Below are positions 60,463 to 64,000 of a stretch of DNA of 64,000 nt, piece by piece. Position numbers and translations under genes: made by a program. The notes under the pieces were generated by a model, which worked only from the letters and a program-made list of their open reading frames with translations, had not been told where the DNA came from and made no database searches. The stretch comes from Aestuariibacter sp. GS-14 (GTDB lineage: Bacteria; Pseudomonadota; Gammaproteobacteria; Enterobacterales; Alteromonadaceae). The DNA is taken from positions 310,001-374,000 of the forward strand of contig NZ_VHIP01000004.1 in NCBI RefSeq assembly GCF_006494365.1, in the 5' to 3' direction. Numbering within the stretch: position 1 is the first letter of the stretch; the number at the start of each line of letters is the position of its first letter.

Positions 60463-63249
60463 TTAGTGGGCTTCTTCCCAGTTTTCACCTTTGCCTGCTT
60501 CTACTTTCAGCGGCACGGCGAGAGCAGCCGCCTGCTCCATTAAGGCTGTGATCTTGGCAATATTCTCATCAATGTTTTCGTGTTTAATTTCAAACACTAA
60601 TTCATCGTGAACCTGCATGATCATGATGACATCATCGCTGTTGCTCTGTTGAATCCAATCGTCTACCTGCAGCATTGCCATTTTTATAATGTCGGCTGCT
60701 GTTCCCTGCATAGGCGCATTAATCGCTGCACGCTCAGCACCTTTGCGACGAGCGCCATTACTAGCCTTAATGTCTGGCAGGTAAAGCCTGCGACCAAATA
60801 CGGTTTCTACGTATCCGTGTTCCTTGGCAAATTCCCGGGTAGTATCCATATACGACAGCACACCAGGGTAACGGGTAAAGTACAGGTTCATATATTCCTG
60901 TGCTTCCTGACGACTCACATTTAACTGCCTGGCAAGTCCAAACGCCGACATACCGTAAATCAAACCAAAGTTAATGGCTTTGGCACTGCGGCGCTGATTG
61001 TCAGTCACTTCTGACTCTGGCACGTTGAACACTTCAGCCGCGGTGGCCCGGTGAATATCCTTGCCGTGCGCAAAGGCATCCAGCAAGCCTTTGTCGCCAG
61101 ACAAATGGGCCATAATGCGCAATTCAATTTGAGAGTAATCCGCCGCCACAATCTGATAGCCTTTACGTGCAATAAACGCTTTGCGAACCCGGCGACCTTC
61201 CTCTGTGCGGATAGGGATGTTTTGCAGATTCGGATCAGTAGATGACAATCTGCCAGTCGCTGCAACGGCCTGATGATATGACGTATGTACCCGACCCGTA
61301 CGGTGATTGGTCATTTTGGGTAGTTTATCGGTATAGGTACTCTTTAATTTGGTTAATCCACGATACTCCATGATTAGTTTCGGTAACGGATAATCCAGCG
61401 CAAGTTCCTGTAATACTTCCTCAGACGTAGAAGGGGCGCCTTTGGGCGTTTTCTTGATGGCTGGTAACTCCAGCTTTTCAAACAAAATCTGTTGAAGTTG
61501 CTTGGTTGAACTTAAATTGAACACCTCACCAGCCATGTCGTGTACCGACTTTTCTAATTCAACAATACGGATCGCCAATTGTTGGCTTTGCTGTAACAAC
61601 TGCTGAGAATCGATAAGTACTCCGTATTGCTCCATTCGGGCCAATACAGACGCTAGCGGCACTTCAATGTCACTGAGAATACTAGTGAGGGACTGTTCCG
61701 CTTGTAGTTTAGGCCACAACACCTGATGTAAGCGCAATGTAATATCGGCGTCCTCGGCCGCATAATAAGCGGCTTTGTCCAGATCAATCTGATTAAACGT
61801 AAGTTGTTTAGCCCCTTTGCCTGCGATGTCCTCGAAGTGGACCGTGCGAACACCCAGATAATTTTGGGCAAGGGAATCCATGTCATGGCGTGTTGCTGTG
61901 CTGTTTAATACATAGGATTCCAGCATAGTGTCAAATGCGATGCCGCGAAGCGTGATCCCATAATTTGCCAGCACGTTTTTGTCGTACTTTAAATGCTGCC
62001 CCACCTTTTTGTGATCGGCGCTTTCCAGCCAGGGCTTCAGTTTATCCAGTACCCAGTTGCGATCCAGTTGATCGGGTGCTCCAGGATAATCGTGTGCAAC
62101 CGGAACATACGCTGCTACACCAGGCTCAACCGAAAATGACACGCCCACCAGCTCTGCTTCCATATAATCCAGACTGGTTGTTTCGGTATCAAACGCCACT
62201 AACGATGCGTTATGAAGCGTGGTTAGCCATTGCTCAAAAGTGGCTTCATCCAGCACGGTGGTATAGTTTGTGTCGATGGTGTCACTGCTTGGTGGCGCGA
62301 TTTCTTCCTGCTTTACTTCAGGTTCTTCAGCTTTGTTAGCCGCTGATGCAAGCGTGCTGGCTACCTGCCCGGACGTCACTTCCGTGTACCAGCGCTTGAA
62401 TTCATATTCGCTAAACAGTGTAGCCAGTGCCTCATTGTCACTCGGCACAGGCGCAAGAGAAGTTGGAGAGTAATCGAGGTTAAGGTTTACGTCGATTGTG
62501 GCCAGCTTATAAGATAGTCGGGCCTGCTCTTCGTATTCTGCCATTTTCTGACCGAGCGTTTTCGCGCCGCGAAAAGACAACCCGGCGATGCTGTCGAGGT
62601 TTTGGTAAATAGCGTCAATACCGCCAATGCCATTTAACAGGCCCTGTGCACTTTTATCGCCTACACCGGGTACACCTGGAATGTTATCTACCTTGTCGCC
62701 CTTCAACGCCAGAAAATCAATAATCAGTTCAGGTGGAATACCGAACTTTTCCTTTACGCCTTCAACATCCATAAGCTGGTTAGTCATGGTATTGATCAGG
62801 GTAACGTGCTGGTTAACCAACTGAGCCATGTCTTTGTCACCAGTGCTGATCAGGGTATCAATACCTTGCTCTGATGCCTGACGGGCGAGGGTACCAATAA
62901 CATCATCGGCCTCTACGCCTTCCTCAATAATAATGGGTAATCCCATGGCGCGAATGATCGCGTGCAGCGGTTCGATTTGCGATCGCAGTTCTTCCGGCAT
63001 AGGCGGGCGATTTGCTTTGTATTCCGGGTAAATGTCATCGCGGAAAGTTTTACCTTTGGCGTCAAACACTACACCAATATGCGTTGGCTGGTATTGCTTG
63101 ATCAGGCTCTTAAGCATATTGATCACGCCATAAATGGCACCGGTATCCTGACCTTTTGAATTGGTTAGGGGAGGCAGACCGTGGAAGGCGCGAAACAAAT
63201 AGGATGAACCATCTACCAGAATAAATGGTGGTTTTTCAGACGATGACAT
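60463..63249 (-). CDS. polA: DNA polymerase I
   Basis: 928 residues with all three activities: 5'-3' exonuclease ([25 protein letters not shown]-like [11 protein letters not shown]), proofreading exonuclease with intact metal ligands ([14 protein letters not shown]), and polymerase with motif [15 protein letters not shown], motif [20 protein letters not shown] and motif [10 protein letters not shown]. Full length. The gene ends next to Spot 42; its upstream region contains DnaA boxes. Confidence 0.98.
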   Translation of the reverse strand: MSSSEKPPFILVDGSSYLFRAFHGLPPLTNSKGQDTGAIYGVINMLKSLIKQYQPTHIGVVFDAKGKTFRDDIYPEYKANRPPMPEELRSQIEPLHAIIRAMGLPIIIEEGVEADDVIGTLARQASEQGIDTLISTGDKDMAQLVNQHVTLINTMTNQLMDVEGVKEKFGIPPELIIDFLALKGDKVDNIPGVPGVGDKSAQGLLNGIGGIDAIYQNLDSIAGLSFRGAKTLGQKMAEYEEQARLSYKLATIDVNLNLDYSPTSLAPVPSDNEALATLFSEYEFKRWYTEVTSGQVASTLASAANKAEEPEVKQEEIAPPSSDTIDTNYTTVLDEATFEQWLTTLHNASLVAFDTETTSLDYMEAELVGVSFSVEPGVAAYVPVAHDYPGAPDQLDRNWVLDKLKPWLESADHKKVGQHLKYDKNVLANYGITLRGIAFDTMLESYVLNSTATRHDMDSLAQNYLGVRTVHFEDIAGKGAKQLTFNQIDLDKAAYYAAEDADITLRLHQVLWPKLQAEQSLTSILSDIEVPLASVLARMEQYGVLIDSQQLLQQSQQLAIRIVELEKSVHDMAGEVFNLSSTKQLQQILFEKLELPAIKKTPKGAPSTSEEVLQELALDYPLPKLIMEYRGLTKLKSTYTDKLPKMTNHRTGRVHTSYHQAVAATGRLSSTDPNLQNIPIRTEEGRRVRKAFIARKGYQIVAADYSQIELRIMAHLSGDKGLLDAFAHGKDIHRATAAEVFNVPESEVTDNQRRSAKAINFGLIYGMSAFGLARQLNVSRQEAQEYMNLYFTRYPGVLSYMDTTREFAKEHGYVETVFGRRLYLPDIKASNGARRKGAERAAINAPMQGTAADIIKMAMLQVDDWIQQSNSDDVIMIMQVHDELVFEIKHENIDENIAKITALMEQAAALAVPLKVEAGKGENWEEAH

Positions 63250-63643
63250 GGCAATTTTCTTCTCATTTATGCAATGAACGGAAGCATGCCACAGAGCAGG
63301 CTAATGCGCTAGGGTGTGTCTGGATCCAGTTGTGGATAACTTTGTGATCTAATGTGATCTCAGATCGCAAAACACGATCGCAACTCCACGCGCGAAAATG
63401 GCAGAGTTAATTGAAAAATAAGGAAAAATAAAAAGGAGATAGGAAGCTACCCTGCTTTGTTATTTCCATATATCATTGTGGATAACATGCCTGTACGAGA
63501 AATGCTCAATGTGCAGGGCACCGACTAATCTAGCATACTCAAGCAGAATTCCTAGTATTGGTTGATAAAATTTTTATTAGTTAATAGAGATCTATAAAAG
63601 TAAATAGCATAAGGCAGTGAATGCCTGGTCTGGAGACGAGTAG
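63250..63643. promoter_or_regulatory. polA-elbB divergent region with two perfect DnaA boxes
   Basis: About 390 bp non-coding. Two perfect DnaA boxes (TGTGGATAA, minus strand TTATCCACA) at 63331-63339 and 63477-63485, and five GATC sites packed within about 60 bp (63324-63380). It presumably holds the promoters of polA and elbB, but I could not assign them. Confidence 0.55.
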
Positions 63644-64000
63644 ATGAAAAAGGCAGCGGTGATTTTTAGTGGATGTGGCGTATTCGATGGTGCAGAGATC
63701 CACGAAGCAGTGTTAACACTCCTGAGTCTGGAGAAACATGGCGCCAGCTATCAGTGCTTTGCACCCGATATGGAGCAGCTTCACGTTGTAAACCATTTAA
63801 CCGGTGAAGTAGTGGAAGGTGAATCACGCAACGTGTTAACAGAAGCAGCGCGCATTGCACGAGGCAATATTAAACCCGTTTCGGAGTGCAACGTTGATGA
63901 CTTCGATTTACTAGTGTTACCCGGTGGTTTTGGCGCCGCGAAAAATCTCTGCACGTTTGCCATAGACGGGCCAGACTGTGCGTTTAACAGCGAAGTGTTG
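63644..64000 (+). CDS. elbB: ElbB-like glyoxalase/DJ-1-PfpI family protein (3' end outside window)
   Basis: The first 119 codons of an ElbB (ES1-type) protein: MKKAAVIFSGCGVFDGAEIH at the start, YQCFAPDMEQLHVVNHLTGE and LLVLPGGFGAAKNLCTFA. The ATG at 63644 has GGAG eight bases upstream. Family members are class I glutamine-amidotransferase-like proteins with reported glyoxalase activity. The gene runs off the right edge. Confidence 0.9.
   Translation, partial: MKKAAVIFSGCGVFDGAEIHEAVLTLLSLEKHGASYQCFAPDMEQLHVVNHLTGEVVEGESRNVLTEAARIARGNIKPVSECNVDDFDLLVLPGGFGAAKNLCTFAIDGPDCAFNSEVL

Overview
This window looks like the replication-origin segment of a chromosome from a marine gammaproteobacterium, most probably an Alteromonadales/Alteromonadaceae member. 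The grounds are gene order (glyQS, gyrB-recF-dnaN-dnaA, rpmH-rnpA-yidD-yidC, mnmE, mioC, mnmG-rsmG-parA-parB, atpIBEFHAGDC), very dense GATC sites at the origin (as in Dam/SeqA bacteria), a Spot 42 RNA next to polA, and a Xanthomonas/Caulobacter-type TonB-dependent receptor with tryptophan-halogenase-like flavoproteins. I see no insertion sequence, prophage, CRISPR array, tRNA or rRNA.

1-13.7 kb is accessory. A truncated DUF2339 membrane protein and an ElaA-type acetyltransferase are followed by a locus that appears to take up and cleave a beta-glucoside. It contains two overlapping flavin-dependent halogenase homologues, a large TonB-dependent receptor (all leftward), and, divergently, a GH1 beta-glucosidase, a GPH-family sugar symporter and a LacI-family regulator. 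Perfect 14-bp palindromes (AGAAAGCGCTTTCT) sit in front of both divergent units and are the probable LacI-type operators that join them into one regulon.

13.7-23.4 kb holds sensing and housekeeping accessory genes: a porin/periplasmic-binding-protein/chemoreceptor set, an NTF2-like periplasmic protein, an OmpA-like lipoprotein, an HD-GYP phosphodiesterase, an alkyltransferase-like DNA-repair protein divergent from a DTW-domain tRNA-modification enzyme, a GST, an unrecognised membrane protein, and a VOC/GFA pair.

23.5-49.3 kb is the conserved core. The ATP synthase operon, parBA, rsmG and mnmG read leftward. A region of about 420 bp with an AT-rich stretch, at least seven DnaA boxes and about 19 GATC sites (35.1-35.5 kb) is the likely oriC. 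It is followed by leftward dnaC-dnaT-mioC, mnmE, yajQ, yidC, yidD, rnpA and rpmH, then rightward dnaA-dnaN-recF-gyrB. A second DnaA-box/GATC cluster lies between rpmH and dnaA. Two identical parS centromere sites are embedded in the recF coding sequence and are presumably bound by the ParB encoded 15 kb away.

49.4-64 kb contains a secreted M14 metallopeptidase, a small lipoprotein, glyQS, tag, DUF2489, yihI, a methyltransferase, cytochrome c4, engB, polA and the start of elbB. Two small RNAs are visible here: a short form of Spot 42 between engB and polA, and a GGA-rich RNA with a strong terminator between yihI and engB, at the position where E. coli carries CsrC. A further terminator with no obvious parent gene and a pair of perfect DnaA boxes upstream of polA are less well explained.
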